Source of the DNA: Cenococcum geophilum 1.58
Taxonomy: Eukaryota > Ascomycota > Dothideomycetes > Gloniales > Gloniaceae
Assembly: GCA_001692895.1 (NCBI GenBank)
Contig: KV748180.1
Location: forward strand, 4,927,805-4,991,804
Reading direction: 5' to 3'
Length of the DNA: 64,000 nt
Of the stretch, positions 33,190-44,037 are shown one piece after another (position 1 is the stretch's first letter; the number at the start of each line of letters is the position of its first letter). Both the position numbers and the translations under genes were made by a program. The notes under the pieces were generated by a model that was not told where the DNA came from, searched no databases, and saw nothing but the letters and a program-made list of their open reading frames with translations.

Positions 33190-34036
33190 GGGGTGGGTAC
33201 CGGGGCGGGGATTGGAGGTTGGAAATTGTATTGGGGAGGGGACGTGGGAAGTTGGGGGATGGTTGCTGGGATGGATCGGGTAGTTGGGCGGTTGGTGGAT
33301 GGATGGCGGGGGTTGGATAGATGGGATGGATGGATGAGTGGGTGGGTTGGGGGAACTACCGCGCTGGTGTTGCTTCGGGCTGGGCATAGCGAGGCGTTTG
33401 AGTGGCGTTTTTCATATTTGTTTCTGGGTCTTTTTTCTGGCTGGGTAAGGTGGGCTGAGCGACTGTGGACATCTGTGGCGTTTGAGTATATTACTACTTT
33501 TGGAATGTGTATTTAGCAGGCTTGTTTTGTGGGGAGGGGTGGGTCATCATGTCTGGGACGTTTGGCGAAGGATGGAAGGGATTAGGGAGTTAATATGTAA
33601 TTACCAGCTAACAGATTTCTTGAGGTTGTATGGACTGAAGTCTGTGGCGTTCGATGAGAGGTTGATGCTGTGCTTTTATAAATGCATTTCACATGGTGTT
33701 GAGTATTGCGAAGTAATGGTGTAATGTCCTCACTGATGGGTAGGCTCTACTTAATGGGATACTATATAAGGTCGAGAACCCCAATTCCCATTGCAATTTG
33801 AGGTGCTAATATTTTGCAGATTTCACGTTCAAATACTAGACAGTAGAACAAAAGAGCACGTAATACCAAATACAGCTATCCTAAATCTAAACGACCTTAT
33901 TTCAAAGCCCGGAATCCCAGTTCCAAAACTACAACATAGAACCAATTCGGAGACCGACCAGATCCATACCAATCCCACAATAGCATATACAAAAGGGTAC
34001 CCACCTTAGCTTCCCCGGCCCCCTAGCAGCATTTTC
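33190..34036. other. Convergent spacer with G-rich GGAT tract
   Basis: About 850 bp between the tails of SOG2 and the DUF3712 gene. The first 170 bp are very G-rich on the plus strand. They contain imperfect GGAT/GGGT runs (33,290-33,350) that lie in the SOG2 3' UTR. The remainder shows nothing recognisable. Confidence 0.5.
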
Positions 34037-37007
34037 TTACCACCTAACATTCGCACCAATCGCTTTCCCCTTAAACCAAATCTTCTGGTTCCATCTCCCA
34101 ATTCGCACGCTAACTTCGGCCGTCGCGCTCAGCTTCAGCTGGCCGCCCAGCGCCTCTCTGATAGCATCGTAGCCGACGCTGCCCAGGCTCCAGTCTACGG
34201 GAAAGCGCGGGGTATCCGATACGCCCGGTGGAACGGCGAAGGGGAGTTCGTACAAGATTATGCCGGCCGGGTTACCTTCATGATAAGCGGTGGCATTGAG
34301 GTAGGTTATGTAGAGTGTTGTGGTGGTTAGGGGGGATGAGAGAGTGAAGACTGCGGTGCTAGTTAGGAGGTGCATCTAGTGGTAGAGTCGTTAGTTTAGG
34401 TGGATGGAAGTACAATAACTTGAATGGCTGGGATTAGAGAATGAGGGATATTGGGTTTGGTGGTCAGAGTACTGACCGTCAGGTGTGATGATTGTAAATC
34501 TAGGGGGAACGTAAGTAATGAGAAAAGTCAGTACCGTGGTTTCTTTGATAAAATGCGGTCCATCGTTTTCATCGTCCCCGTCGCCATCCCCATCATCAGG
34601 ATTCTTTGGGGATCGAAGTTTGGGTGTTGGAAGATCGATTTCCAGGCCGGAAAGAGCCAATCCTAGGGCTGGTTGGGAGGGGATAGTGCCGTTGTGGGTT
34701 GCGATTCTTAGAGTGGTGTTGTAACCTTACTAGTATTAGCAAACAGAACATTTCACGATGAATGTAGTTATGCCCATACCAGAAATGTATTGGGAAAGCA
34801 ATTCCCTGCCAACAGCACGACCCTTCTTGCCGCTATACGTAAAGGGGTCATAGACTGCCTTAATAAGGACATTTGTGTTGTTTCCAGGGACAACTGCAAC
34901 ATTAGTCGCGGTTGCCTGTCCAAGAATCGTGCCATTCACAAGAATATTGATATTGAAGTACGGGACCGTCGCAGAGTACTTGGTTGGATTCGTGAAGTTC
35001 ACTTGAGCTTGTAATGTGAGGGAGGTGGTATCAGTGTCAAGTATCTTAAGATTCCCAAGTTTAGGAGACAGGGAGCCGAAGCCTCTACCTCCAATTGCTA
35101 CACCGAAACGATGAATTAGCAATAGAGCTGTGGGTGCGGTGCGATCAAGGTCACGAACGTTTGACAGGGACCACTCCCTCCGCTGGAATCTGTCGCACGG
35201 CAAATTTCCCCATTGGTGTGTCCATCTCGACGTCTACGTCTGCTTTTACTGCCAAGAAGATTGGCTTTCCACCAAAAATGAGCGCCTGAACAACTTCCGT
35301 GAACAAATCATCATCTGTGATTTCCAGCGGCGCTTCCTTGATGATGGACTCCACCAATAATTCCACACCTTCGTCATCATGAGCACCGATTCTTGTTGAG
35401 TTGGCTTTCTGCCATTTATCAAGATGAAGCCTTCCAAGCTTCTCCTTGTGGTAAAATACGTCCGCACTAGCGCGGACTCGATCCACTTTAAGAGGGAAGT
35501 TCATCTGGTCTGGCAGTCCCACTAATACTTTGGCTACAGCAGATATCTTTGGTTGGGCTTCAGGTGTACCGGGTTCGGCTAGAGATTCTGGAAGATGGAA
35601 ATGTACATCAGCCAGGGAAAAGTTTTTGATAAGGCGCCCGAAACTCCGCCCCGCGAATGGAACCGGAACAGTGATATTGGTGAGTAGGTTTCGAGTCCAT
35701 TGAGGCGTCTTTAGGTCCGGGAACTTGCAGCAGTTGATGTATATCGTGGTATCCTGACCATGAATATAATTTCCTAAGAATGTGTCGAGAGGTGATTTGA
35801 CCGAATTCGGACACGCTGCTGTAAGTGACTCAGGTAGATGACGGACGGTTCCAGTGACATTGACTTGAAGATCAGTCTTCGGCTCAACACGTAAAGGTCC
35901 GATTTCTGCTTCCCCTACTTTAATATACGGGTCCGTAGGCATACAGTTGTCCACCAACACATCAACACCAAGTGGAGGTACAGTGAGGTCGACAAGATAG
36001 TCGTTGGTCACAATTATGGTAACATCAGCTCCCATGCCTTTTTGCCCACCATGTGCCTCCCGAATATTTAATCGAGTGATGTTGTGCTTAGGGAACGAAG
36101 GAAGATTATTTCCTGTGGAGGAGGGACTATTAGCGCATAGGTTCTGATCAGCAATAGGGCCGTCGACCCTAGATATAGAATATTGTTTACCTTCAAATAC
36201 AAGAGATTCTTCAATAGTCTGGTCACCCAGACGGAAAATACCAGACTTCAACGGAACTGTCGCCTTGCCCTTCACCCTAATTTGACCCAATCGCCCATCC
36301 AACCAGTCATTGGCAAGATTGCGGATGCCATTAAAGGACCTAGGCTCGAGATCCGTAAAGAACGAGATGTGGGTGATATGTCCATTCCGGATATTGACTT
36401 TGACTCCAGGCACTCTTGCGGTACCCAACAACACATTCCCGTACTCCGGCAAGTATACATCGACATCTGTCGGACCGCTCTCGACTTCTTTTGCAATCCA
36501 AGTTCCAAACTTTCCAAAATCACGCACAGACTTCTTCTTAACACGGGAAGCGTCCATTTTGAAGTCTCCCTCTACCCGCACCCTGACACCTGTCTGGGTC
36601 AGAGAATCGAGGGAGAGCTTTGTTGCCTTGAAGTCCACGGCCTGCGTGGCGTACTCTTCGACCGCAGCAGGGGCAAAGAATCCAAGCAGCATAATGATTA
36701 TAACGGCTAGGCAGAGTATTATTAGAGCCACAATACTCGGCCATCGTCTCCCTTTGCTAGCATCCCTGGGGCTGGATGAGATTCCTAACGAACGTAACAA
36801 CGATGTTGCGGCCTGAGAATGAGTGTCCGAGTGCTCCGCATCTTCATCACCGCTCTGACTATCGTCCCTTGCTAACAGTGGCGTCTCTTCCGCGGTCCGG
36901 CTAGAAGGTATTGACTTTGCTGATCGTGTTGACCTCGTTGATTTCTGGGAGGCTGGGCGTGAGCTGGGCGTTCTCGTGGAACCCCACGTTCCGTTAGGCG
37001 TATCCAT
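34037..37007 (-). CDS. DUF3712 membrane protein (Tag1-like, vacuolar)
   Basis: Four exons (37007-35159, 35097-34780, 34725-34535, 34375-34037) encode 898 aa. A Ser/Thr/Arg-rich cytosolic N-terminus contains an acidic dileucine-type signal (EETPLLARD), typical for delivery to the vacuole. One membrane helix (IVALIILCLAVIIIMLLGFF, about residues 90-110) follows. The large remaining part is lumenal, with many Asn-X-Ser/Thr sites and repeated beta-rich LEA/DUF3712 blocks: KLSLDSLTQTGVRVRVEG, LKILDTDTTSLTLQAQVNFT and STAVFTLSSPLTTTTLYITY. Fungal members are often named pre-rRNA processing protein. The domain layout instead fits yeast Tag1 (Ylr173w-type), a vacuolar membrane protein linked to termination of autophagy. 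The exon-1 donor is GTTCGT and the intron has a TGCTAAT branch. The family is clear; the function is inference. Confidence 0.8.
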
Positions 37008-37338
37008 TGTGGCAAAGAAATGCGATAAACTCGAAGGGAAAAGGTTCTAAAACATCATCAAGAAGTAAGGAAATGCGTGATGAGCGACTGTTTAGTACAA
37101 GAGAGGAAGATGAAGGTCTTGGGAGTGTGAAACCAAGTGAAGCGTGGCGAACGCTGTGATGACGAGATCCTGCCAGGCACCGCAAGCGACCCAATCCGAT
37201 GGCGGCTGATGATCCCCAGATTTTGATGCATGAAGGGCGCCGAAAAATAAAACTCTACACCAACGTGACTCGTCATTCCGCTTCCTGTATAAAAGCTCAA
37301 TTGTTTGTCTTTGGGTTCGGAGGTTTTCAGATATCATA
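37008..37338. promoter_or_regulatory. Divergent promoter, DUF3712 gene / OTC, with Gcn4-type site
   Basis: 331 bp between divergent starts. A TATAAAAG box is at 37288-37295, about 45 bp before the OTC ATG. TGACTCGTCA at 37266-37275 contains the TGACTC core bound by Gcn4/CPC1/CpcA, the activators of amino-acid synthesis genes. A CCAAT box is at 37191-37195. This fits an arginine-synthesis gene under general amino-acid control; binding itself is inferred. Confidence 0.6.
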
Positions 37339-38562
37339 ATGCCTTCCTTTCGCCCTTCTCCGTCTGCCCTCCGCAGCTTAACCAAAGCTCAATGCCGCCG
37401 TTACTCCTTCCCCGCCAGTCCACCAACGTCACCGTTCACCCCACGCCATCTGCTTTCGATAGCAGACCTTACGCCTGCTGAGCTCACCACTCTAGTTCGG
37501 AATGCTCACCAACATAAGCAAGCTATTAAATCGGGCTCAATTCCCCGAAATCTTCTCGGGGCAATGGCTGGGAAGACTGTTGCTATGACATTTAGCAAGC
37601 GTAGCACAAGGACAAGGGTCTCAACGGAAGGTGCTGTGGTTACAATGGGTGGCCATCCTATGTTCTTGGGGAAAGAAGATATTCAATTAGGCGTACAGCT
37701 CCATAACCATTTCTTTAATCTCTAAGACTTTCGAAAAGGTACTATTGGCGTGAAATATGAATGTTAGCTCACCAACTGTTCTAGGTCAATGAATCCCTCT
37801 ACGACACCTCTCTCGTCCTCTCCAGTATGACTTCTGCTATAGTTGCTCGTGTTGGCCCCCACTCCGACGTTGCAGATCTAGCAAAACATTCTACCGTTCC
37901 CGTTATCAACGCTCTCTCAGACCTTTATCACCCACTCCAGACAATTGCCGATTTCCTAACCATATCCGAAACCTCTTTAGCTACTTCTAGTCCCACTCTC
38001 GGGCTTGAAGGACTTAAAATTGCTTGGGTAGGCGATGCAAACAATGTCCTTTTCGATCTAGCTATCGGAGCGATGAAGTTAGGTGTCAATATAGCAGTCG
38101 CGACACCCAAGGGCTATACAATCCCTAGCTCTATGCGGGAAGTTATACAGTCCACTGCATCCACCTCTCCCCGCCCCGGTACACTCACCGAGACCAATAT
38201 ACCTGAAGAAGCGGTGAAGGACGCCGACATCCTTGTCACTGACACTTTCGTATCGATGGGGCAAGAAGGAGAGGCTGCTAAGCGGTTAGCCGACTTCAAA
38301 GGATTCCAGATTACTTCTGAACTAGCTAAGAGGGGCGGCGCCAAGGCGAGCTGGCAATTTATGCATTGTTTACCGCGCCATCCAGAAGAGGTCAACGATG
38401 AAGTTTTCTACGGCCCAAGGAGTGTCGTGTTTAGGGAGGCGGAGAACAGGCTTTGGGCTGCAATTTGTGAGTACTCTTATCTCATGTCTGAGAAAAACTC
38501 AGCTAATCGACCAATCAGCGGCTCTTGAGGCTTTCGTTGTCAATAAGGGCAAGATCGTATGA
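37339..38562 (+). CDS. ARG3: Ornithine carbamoyltransferase, mitochondrial
   Basis: Three exons (37339-37692, 37785-38466, 38519-38562) encode 359 aa. The first 35 residues are basic and Ser-rich, a mitochondrial presequence (MPSFRPSPSALRSLTKAQCR). The carbamoyl-phosphate loop reads FSKRSTRTRVSTEGA. MFLGKEDIQLG follows, and the ornithine-binding region contains ISDLYHPLQ-type residues as ALSDLYHPLQTIADFLT. The catalytic cysteine lies in FMHCLPRHPEEVNDEVFYGP. The enzyme joins ornithine and carbamoyl phosphate to citrulline in arginine synthesis (yeast ARG3, Aspergillus argB). Intron 1 starts GTACAG, intron 2 GTGAGT. The last exon adds only LEAFVVNKGKIV. All key residues are present. Confidence 0.97.
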
Positions 38563-38943
38563 GTCAGAGAACTGATTTTAAGGGTTCACAAACAGGCAGA
38601 TATTGAATAAATACTGGATGGTCTAGGACGGGTAAAAGCACTTTATTTGATTTGTTTAAATGTGGACGCAATAGCACGCTTAATGAAAACATTCATCAGT
38701 TAAGGTCCGCTTAGGGGCTAAGTCGATGGCTGTGGTATACCAGCCACCCCCAGCCACAATACCCAAGTCACTTGGATCCTGACCCAGTACTCACAATTAT
38801 GCTAGAGCAGTTTCTATACCTTGTGCTCTCCGGCAATCCTTTTCCCCCCTTATTTTACAATCTCACATTTTGGGCATTCCTGTTCTCATCACACTCTGAT
38901 TCCGAGGTCTCAAGTCTCAGGTTATCGAACTACTCAACTGACC
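38563..38943 (+). other. Intergenic spacer OTC - Nudix gene
   Basis: 381 bp holding the OTC 3' UTR and the Nudix promoter and leader. The last 120 bp are CT-rich. No other feature was seen. Confidence 0.5.
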
Positions 38944-39450
38944 ATGAGTGATAATATTTCAATCCCTCAAGTCCTACCCGCCGAGAACTTCGTTATCAGC
39001 GCCGGCACTGTCTGTTTTGACGTCTCTAGATCAATGATTCTACTTCTCTATCATCGCCCAAAGGCCGAATACTTGCTGCCTAAAGGACGAGTTAACGCCG
39101 GAGAGCGCTTCAGTGATGCAGCGTTGCGTGAGACCCTCGAAGAGAGTGGAGTTACAGCTACTCTCCTACCATCGCCAATTGCGACACTAGCACAGGGCCT
39201 AGATCCGGGAGAGCTGAATACCGAGCCTTTCGTACTCTCGAGTGCATTCCGCAACGGCGCATGGAAGCTTATGTTCTGGTATATTGCGCAAGCAGACTAT
39301 GCGGCGCCGCGGAGTTACGGCATGCAGGAAGAGGGCGAGGAATTTGATACTGTGTGGGTGCCGCAGGCGAACGCACCAGGCGTGCTTTCTTACTCTGATG
39401 ATAGTGCCATAGCTGCTAAGGCATTAAGTATCATGGCTAAGCGTGAGTAG
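38944..39450 (+). CDS. Nudix hydrolase
   Basis: A single exon encodes 168 aa. The Nudix box spans residues 55-77 and contains GRVNAGERFSDAALRETLEE followed by SGV. It keeps the metal-binding Glu residues (REx2EE) and the leading GxxxxxE. It deviates only by Thr where a large aliphatic residue is usual. The N-terminal VLPAENFVISAGTVCFD and C-terminal EGEEFDTVWVPQANA are typical of a small fungal group related to diadenosine-polyphosphate hydrolases. Such enzymes cleave nucleoside diphosphates linked to another group; the substrate cannot be read. I chose the ATG at 38944 (MSDNISIPQVLPAENF) instead of an in-frame Met 41 codons upstream. That upstream stretch is low-quality leader, and family members begin just before the VLPAE block. 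Confidence 0.88.
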   Translation: MSDNISIPQVLPAENFVISAGTVCFDVSRSMILLLYHRPKAEYLLPKGRVNAGERFSDAALRETLEESGVTATLLPSPIATLAQGLDPGELNTEPFVLSSAFRNGAWKLMFWYIAQADYAAPRSYGMQEEGEEFDTVWVPQANAPGVLSYSDDSAIAAKALSIMAKRE

Positions 39451-39798
39451 AGCCAGTATCAATCTCAACGTGGGATAACAAGACTTGACTAGTCAAGGCC
39501 ACTTTCTAATCGTACCAATAGCTCGGATATTCGATAGGACTCATAGCGGGATATAAAACTCCTCTTTTGATATAAACACAACATTATTAAATCACTTTTG
39601 ACTAATGAAGTAAATTTAACTGGCTGGAGACCATCGGGCTGTCCTGATTGGAAGACTCCGGCTTCGGCCTATCTAACGGCCCTACATTGATACATCCAAC
39701 CCAAACAAACCAAAGACTCTATATACAAGGTCTGTAAACACCAAAAAATCCGAGAAAACAAACTCCAAACCAGTATTGCATGGTGCGCAAATGAAAGC
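39451..39798. other. Convergent spacer Nudix - ILV6
   Basis: 348 bp between two converging genes. It holds both 3' UTRs; nothing else was recognised. Confidence 0.5.
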
Positions 39799-40837
39799 TT
39801 AACCAGGTGGAAGCGTGCTCTGGTCGACAACGTCTTGCGCCTCTTTTTCTTCGACTTCATTTGGACCGTGAAGGGGTGATCGAGGGAGGGCCATGAGGCC
39901 TAGATCCGTTCAGTTAGCTACACTTGCAATAGAAATAGTGAAGGCTCTGCTCACCCGTCCTTGCTGATTCCAGAATTCCAAACGGCGCAATCAACTTCAT
40001 GAATGAATCAATCCTCGTAGGCTTCGCTGAAACTTCCACCACACAGTTGTTCGTGCTAATATCCAACACCTTCCCGCCAAACTGATGGGTCAAATGGGTA
40101 ATTGCCCTCAAATGCTCATGTTTGTGCCTCAGCGCCTGACTAACAGCCAATTTACTTGGATGATAGTCTCTTCTAAGTGCCTCTCGTGCAGCGTAATCGA
40201 CAGCATGATCGCGATCGACTTCTGAGAGTTCTCCGGCGCTGGCGAGATCTTCGAGCTCCGGCTCATGGACCATTTCACGATGGTGCGCGAGAAGCTCTTC
40301 GAAGTATTCGGGGCCAAGGATGGAAATTTTGGCGAGGAGAAGCTCGCGCTGGACAAGCGGGGCAGCCGTATAGTCCAGGACGGCCCATACGGGCACCAAA
40401 TCTTCGAGCTGGCGGCGTGCTTGCTCGACAACGCCGTCTTGGCCTTGCAGAACGATGGTCATGCGGGACAAGTCATCGACCTCGGTATTGCAAACAACCA
40501 AGCTGTCAATATTGAAACCGCGGGCGGCGAGAATACCGGAGACACGAGAAAGAACTCCGGGCTCATTTTGCACCAGACAATTCAAAATATGGCGTTTTGG
40601 GGGTGCTTGCGATGGGAGAGGTGTTTCGTAGAGAATACTACTGACAGCGGCTTGTGCGGACCATGCGGGAGGGAGATCTTCTGTCGGGAGGGGCGCAATA
40701 CGGCGGTGGAGGGCTTTGTAGGCTAAAGCTTGGGTGGAGGAGGAGCTCTGGCATTTTTGGTGGAGAAGGGTAGTGGTGGAAGGGCGGTGGAGGAGAGTGC
40801 GGAAAGGCAGAGCTTGTATTGCTCGCCGGGAAGCCAT
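39799..40837 (-). CDS. ILV6: Acetolactate synthase regulatory (small) subunit
   Basis: Two exons (40837-39955, 39899-39799) encode 327 aa. The N-terminus MASRRAIQALPFRTLLHRPS is a mitochondrial presequence. The ACT domain starts near residue 82 with RHILNCLVQNEPGVLSRVSG and ILAARGFNIDSLVVCNTEVD. A second regulatory part reads HEHLRAITHLTHQFGGKVLD. It ends with KPTRIDSFMKLIAPFGILES before the intron and an acidic tail. Ilv6 binds the catalytic Ilv2 subunit in mitochondria. It raises its activity and makes it sensitive to valine, controlling the first common step of valine, leucine and isoleucine synthesis. The frame is open further upstream, but the Met chosen is the first that begins a presequence. 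It shares a 289-bp promoter with the KH gene. Confidence 0.95.
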
Positions 40838-41126
40838 GGTGAGAGGCAAGACCTCTAGGAGGTCAATTGATGCGTAAGATGACCTATTAGGAAATTTTAG
40901 GTGTTGATGTTGGTGAGAAAGTGTGCAAGCAAGGTCGGATGAATCACACAGATTTTTGGAACCTGAGAGCGATCTCGCTGACGAACTGCCAAGCCCGATT
41001 ATCTTGGCTGCAGACTTGACACTTCTCAACGCCGAATGTTCAACCCTTGCCGAACCTTTAACCACCCAAGGCTGTAGCAACATCTATACCCACCGAATAC
41101 CTCCATCGAAGCCAGCACTGCCCAAC

Positions 41127-43168
41127 ATGACTGGAGAACCGCGCAAGCGCTCGCGCTTCGACCAGACCGAGCCTCCAGAACCTAAGCGTGCCTCGAGATT
41201 CGATCGTCGTTCGCGTTCGCCTTCCTCGAGAAAATCTGAGAGTCGGCGCAGTCGCAGCCCTATATCATCGGCAGGACCTATGAGCCCTTCCTCAGCTGAA
41301 AGAAAGAAGATTGATCCGGCAGCTGCTGCGGCTGCGGCTGCGGCGAAAATAAATGCGCAAATACAGGCTAGAAAGGGCATCCAGCATGTCGACGTCCCAC
41401 CTATCCGTTCGGTAATCTACACTCCCATAAAGATACTACATAGGCATCTAATACTGACAATGCGTTTGTAGACAGCTAGCCCAACGAGCGCAAAGTCCCC
41501 GAGCGCGGGCGCAGGAGCAGTCAACAGTGAAGTCTACCAACAAGATGGCGACTACATCAAAGACATAGAAGTTAACGATTTGCGAAACCGTTACACACTG
41601 ACCAAAGGCTCTACACAGAAGATGGTAAATATTTTTGTAGTCTTAATTGTACTGATACTCTCAGGGCTACTCCTCTCTCCCTGCCTTGTTGCTTCTGCGT
41701 TGGTCTCACCAAGCTTTGCAATCAGTAACGCTCAAGGGTTTCTCTCTTTTCCATCTACGTACTTTTTTGTGGGAAATAGTGCTGTCGCTCACTCGTGGTG
41801 CAACTTCTAGCTGCCCTGCACGGCACCCGTTTTGCATCTGCTGACCTCACTCGTGTGACATCTAGATTAAAGAAGAAACTGGCGCCGGTACGCTCAACCA
41901 CTTGATATTATTTAATACTTGTGAGAATGCCTTGCTTATTAGTGTGAAAAGATGTCACTACCCGGGGCGAATATTACCCTGACAAAAGCATGGCCACTGC
42001 TGCAGTAAGTGCCCGGTTTCTTAATATCTTAGGAGGAATTGCGAACTAATTATTTTCTAGTCACCGCCACTCTACCTGCATGTCACCAGTACTACCAAAG
42101 ACGGCCTAGAGAAAGCTATCGCCAAAATTGATGAACTTATGAAACAGGAACTTCCAAATCTTGTTGACGAGCGCAGATTCCGCCGCCGAGAACCTGAACA
42201 GTTCGAGAGGGATGAGCTTGGTCGAGTATAGCTATCTCAACCCACCCTTTAGTGTGAGATACACTGACACCAAATAGCGCAAATGGCCTGAGGAGAGAAT
42301 TCCCATTGACCTTGAGCCTATTACTGGCTTTAATCTAAGAGCTCAGGTTGTCGGTCATGGCGGCGCATACGTTAAACACATTCAGCAAGAGACACGCTGC
42401 CGTGTACAGATTAAGGGCCGCGGATCAGGCTTTATGGAGCCTCAGACCGGTCGCGAGAGCGATGAATCGATGTATCTCCACGTTGCGTAAGTAAAAATCA
42501 ACTGCATCCTGATTGACTCTGAATACTAAATCTATCCAGAGGTCCAGATCCGGAAATGGTGAAGAAAGCACGCGAACTCTGCGAAGATCTTCTATCCAAT
42601 GTTAAAGATGAATATGAGAAGTTCAAAGAACGCGGGCCTTCGCACGACCGTTATGGAGGAGGCTTTTCCAACGGTCGACCTGGCTACGGCGATCGAGGCG
42701 ACCGTGACCGCAGCGCAAGTTACGGTTATGGAGGCAGCTACGGTGGGCATGGCGGCCAGCAATCATCTGGAGTTCATCCTTCAGCCATGAGCCCAGTTGC
42801 AGCAGCGCCCGGCACTCCGGGTCAGCCTGGAGGAGATTATGCTGCTCAGTATGCCCAATATTATGCCGGCGGACAAGACCCGTATGCCGCGTATGGAGGC
42901 TACCAAAATTATGTTACCATGTACTATAGCTACTACCAGCAACAGCAACCGGGTGCTACTCAGCAATCCCCTCCTCCTGGCACAGGATCCGCACCACCAC
43001 CTCCGCCCAGCGAAGCTCCTCCACCTCCACCAGGCAGCGCTCCCCCACCACCCCCACCTAGTGGAGCTCCGCCTGCTAGCTATAACGCGGTATATACACA
43101 CTTCCCTAATTATAATTATCCCCGGTCAAACTAATCCAGATTAGGTTCCTCCTCCTCCTGGAATGTGA
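41127..43168 (+). CDS. KH-domain RNA-binding protein (KHDC4/BLOM7-like)
   Basis: Eight exons (41127-41411, 41472-41624, 41866-41887, 41952-42004, 42061-42225, 42278-42486, 42540-43089, 43145-43168) encode 486 aa. The N-terminus is Arg/Ser-rich (RRSRSPSSRKSESRRSRSP), followed by a poly-Ala run. VNDLRNRYTLTKGSTQK and DVTTRGEYYPDK then form the first KH-like part. The second KH domain has PIDLEPITGFNLRAQVVGHG, GAYVKHIQQETRCRVQIKG and RGSGFMEPQTGRESDE. The GxxG-type loop here is GHGG. The tail is Gly/Tyr-rich, then Pro-rich. This is the layout of KHDC4/BLOM7, which joins pre-mRNA splicing complexes. Exon 3 is only 22 nt, intron 2 is long (241 nt) and the last exon adds just VPPPPGM. Retention of the last intron would change the tail. 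Confidence 0.88.
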
Positions 43169-44037
43169 ATACTTGGATTCATGGGGATTATGCGTTGAAG
43201 CGTGGTTATAGTTGGCTTTGGGAGTATCATGCTTGTTCCATTGCTACTGGTGGGAGATTATAATCAGGTGGAGGGTTGGTAGTTTTGCACCCTCTTCATC
43301 ACTATTTGTTGTTTTAATATGCGGCTTTTCGTCGGCACAGCTTCATTGCATGTGTATAGTCTATATAGCAGCAGAAATGGCGTTCAAACATTTCTCTACG
43401 CTTGCGTCCAAGTACCGGATATAGGCATATCCCATCACCCGTCAGGGTACTACGTTATCGATAAGAATTTGGCCAATCAGGAGGCATGGATTGAGTACAG
43501 TTCCTTGGTGTTATATATGCACGGTCCACATCATTATCGATAACGTAGTACCCTGACGGGTGATGGGATACCTGTGCATCAAGTTGCGTAGTGAATAACA
43601 GCCTAGCAATACAAAAGAAAAAAATCTGGCAGGAACATTTCTATTTGATACAGTAGGAATATGATCAATCCAAGAGGGCCTCATAACGGAATAAGAAGAG
43701 AATAGCCGTCTCAATTTCATTCTTCCTTTGGCCAAATTCTGCTTGCAGGAGTGGTAAGCATAATTGTAAGACTCCCTATTCGCTGAGCAGATGATATTCA
43801 TAAATTGTGGTTAAAATCAAGCGAAATCGCTACAACAAATTGTGTAAGGAAATCCACTCCAAGCGCCATCCATTACCCTTCAACCCTCGTTGCGGACCCT
43901 TTCCCCAGATTGCAGGCCTCGCGTACTCGCGTGGCGTAAACTTTCAGCCTTCCGACTTTACATCTCCAGATTTTCTACACTGCTCGCAACCTCACCTCCG
44001 CAGCCTTTAAACAACACGAACACCGCCCACCTCAACT
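43169..44037. other. Intergenic region between KH gene and ACO2
   Basis: About 870 bp with the KH-gene 3' UTR, a perfect 37-bp inverted repeat described separately, and the ACO2 promoter. No gene is supported. Confidence 0.5.
43428..43570. repeat. Perfect 37-bp inverted repeat, 69-bp loop (MITE-like)
   Basis: The left arm 43428-43464 is exactly the reverse complement of the right arm 43534-43570. The arms begin TATCCCATCACCC and end TTATCGATAA, which is itself palindromic. The outermost TA on both sides could be a mariner-type target duplication around 35-bp terminal repeats. No sequence similarity to the 7.4-kb MITE was seen. It lies just after the KH-domain gene, so it may be transcribed as a hairpin in its 3' UTR. 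Confidence 0.85.

Noticed and set aside
38821..38943. N-terminal extension of the Nudix protein from an upstream in-frame Met.
   Set aside because: The extension is low-complexity leader; family members begin near the VLPAE block.
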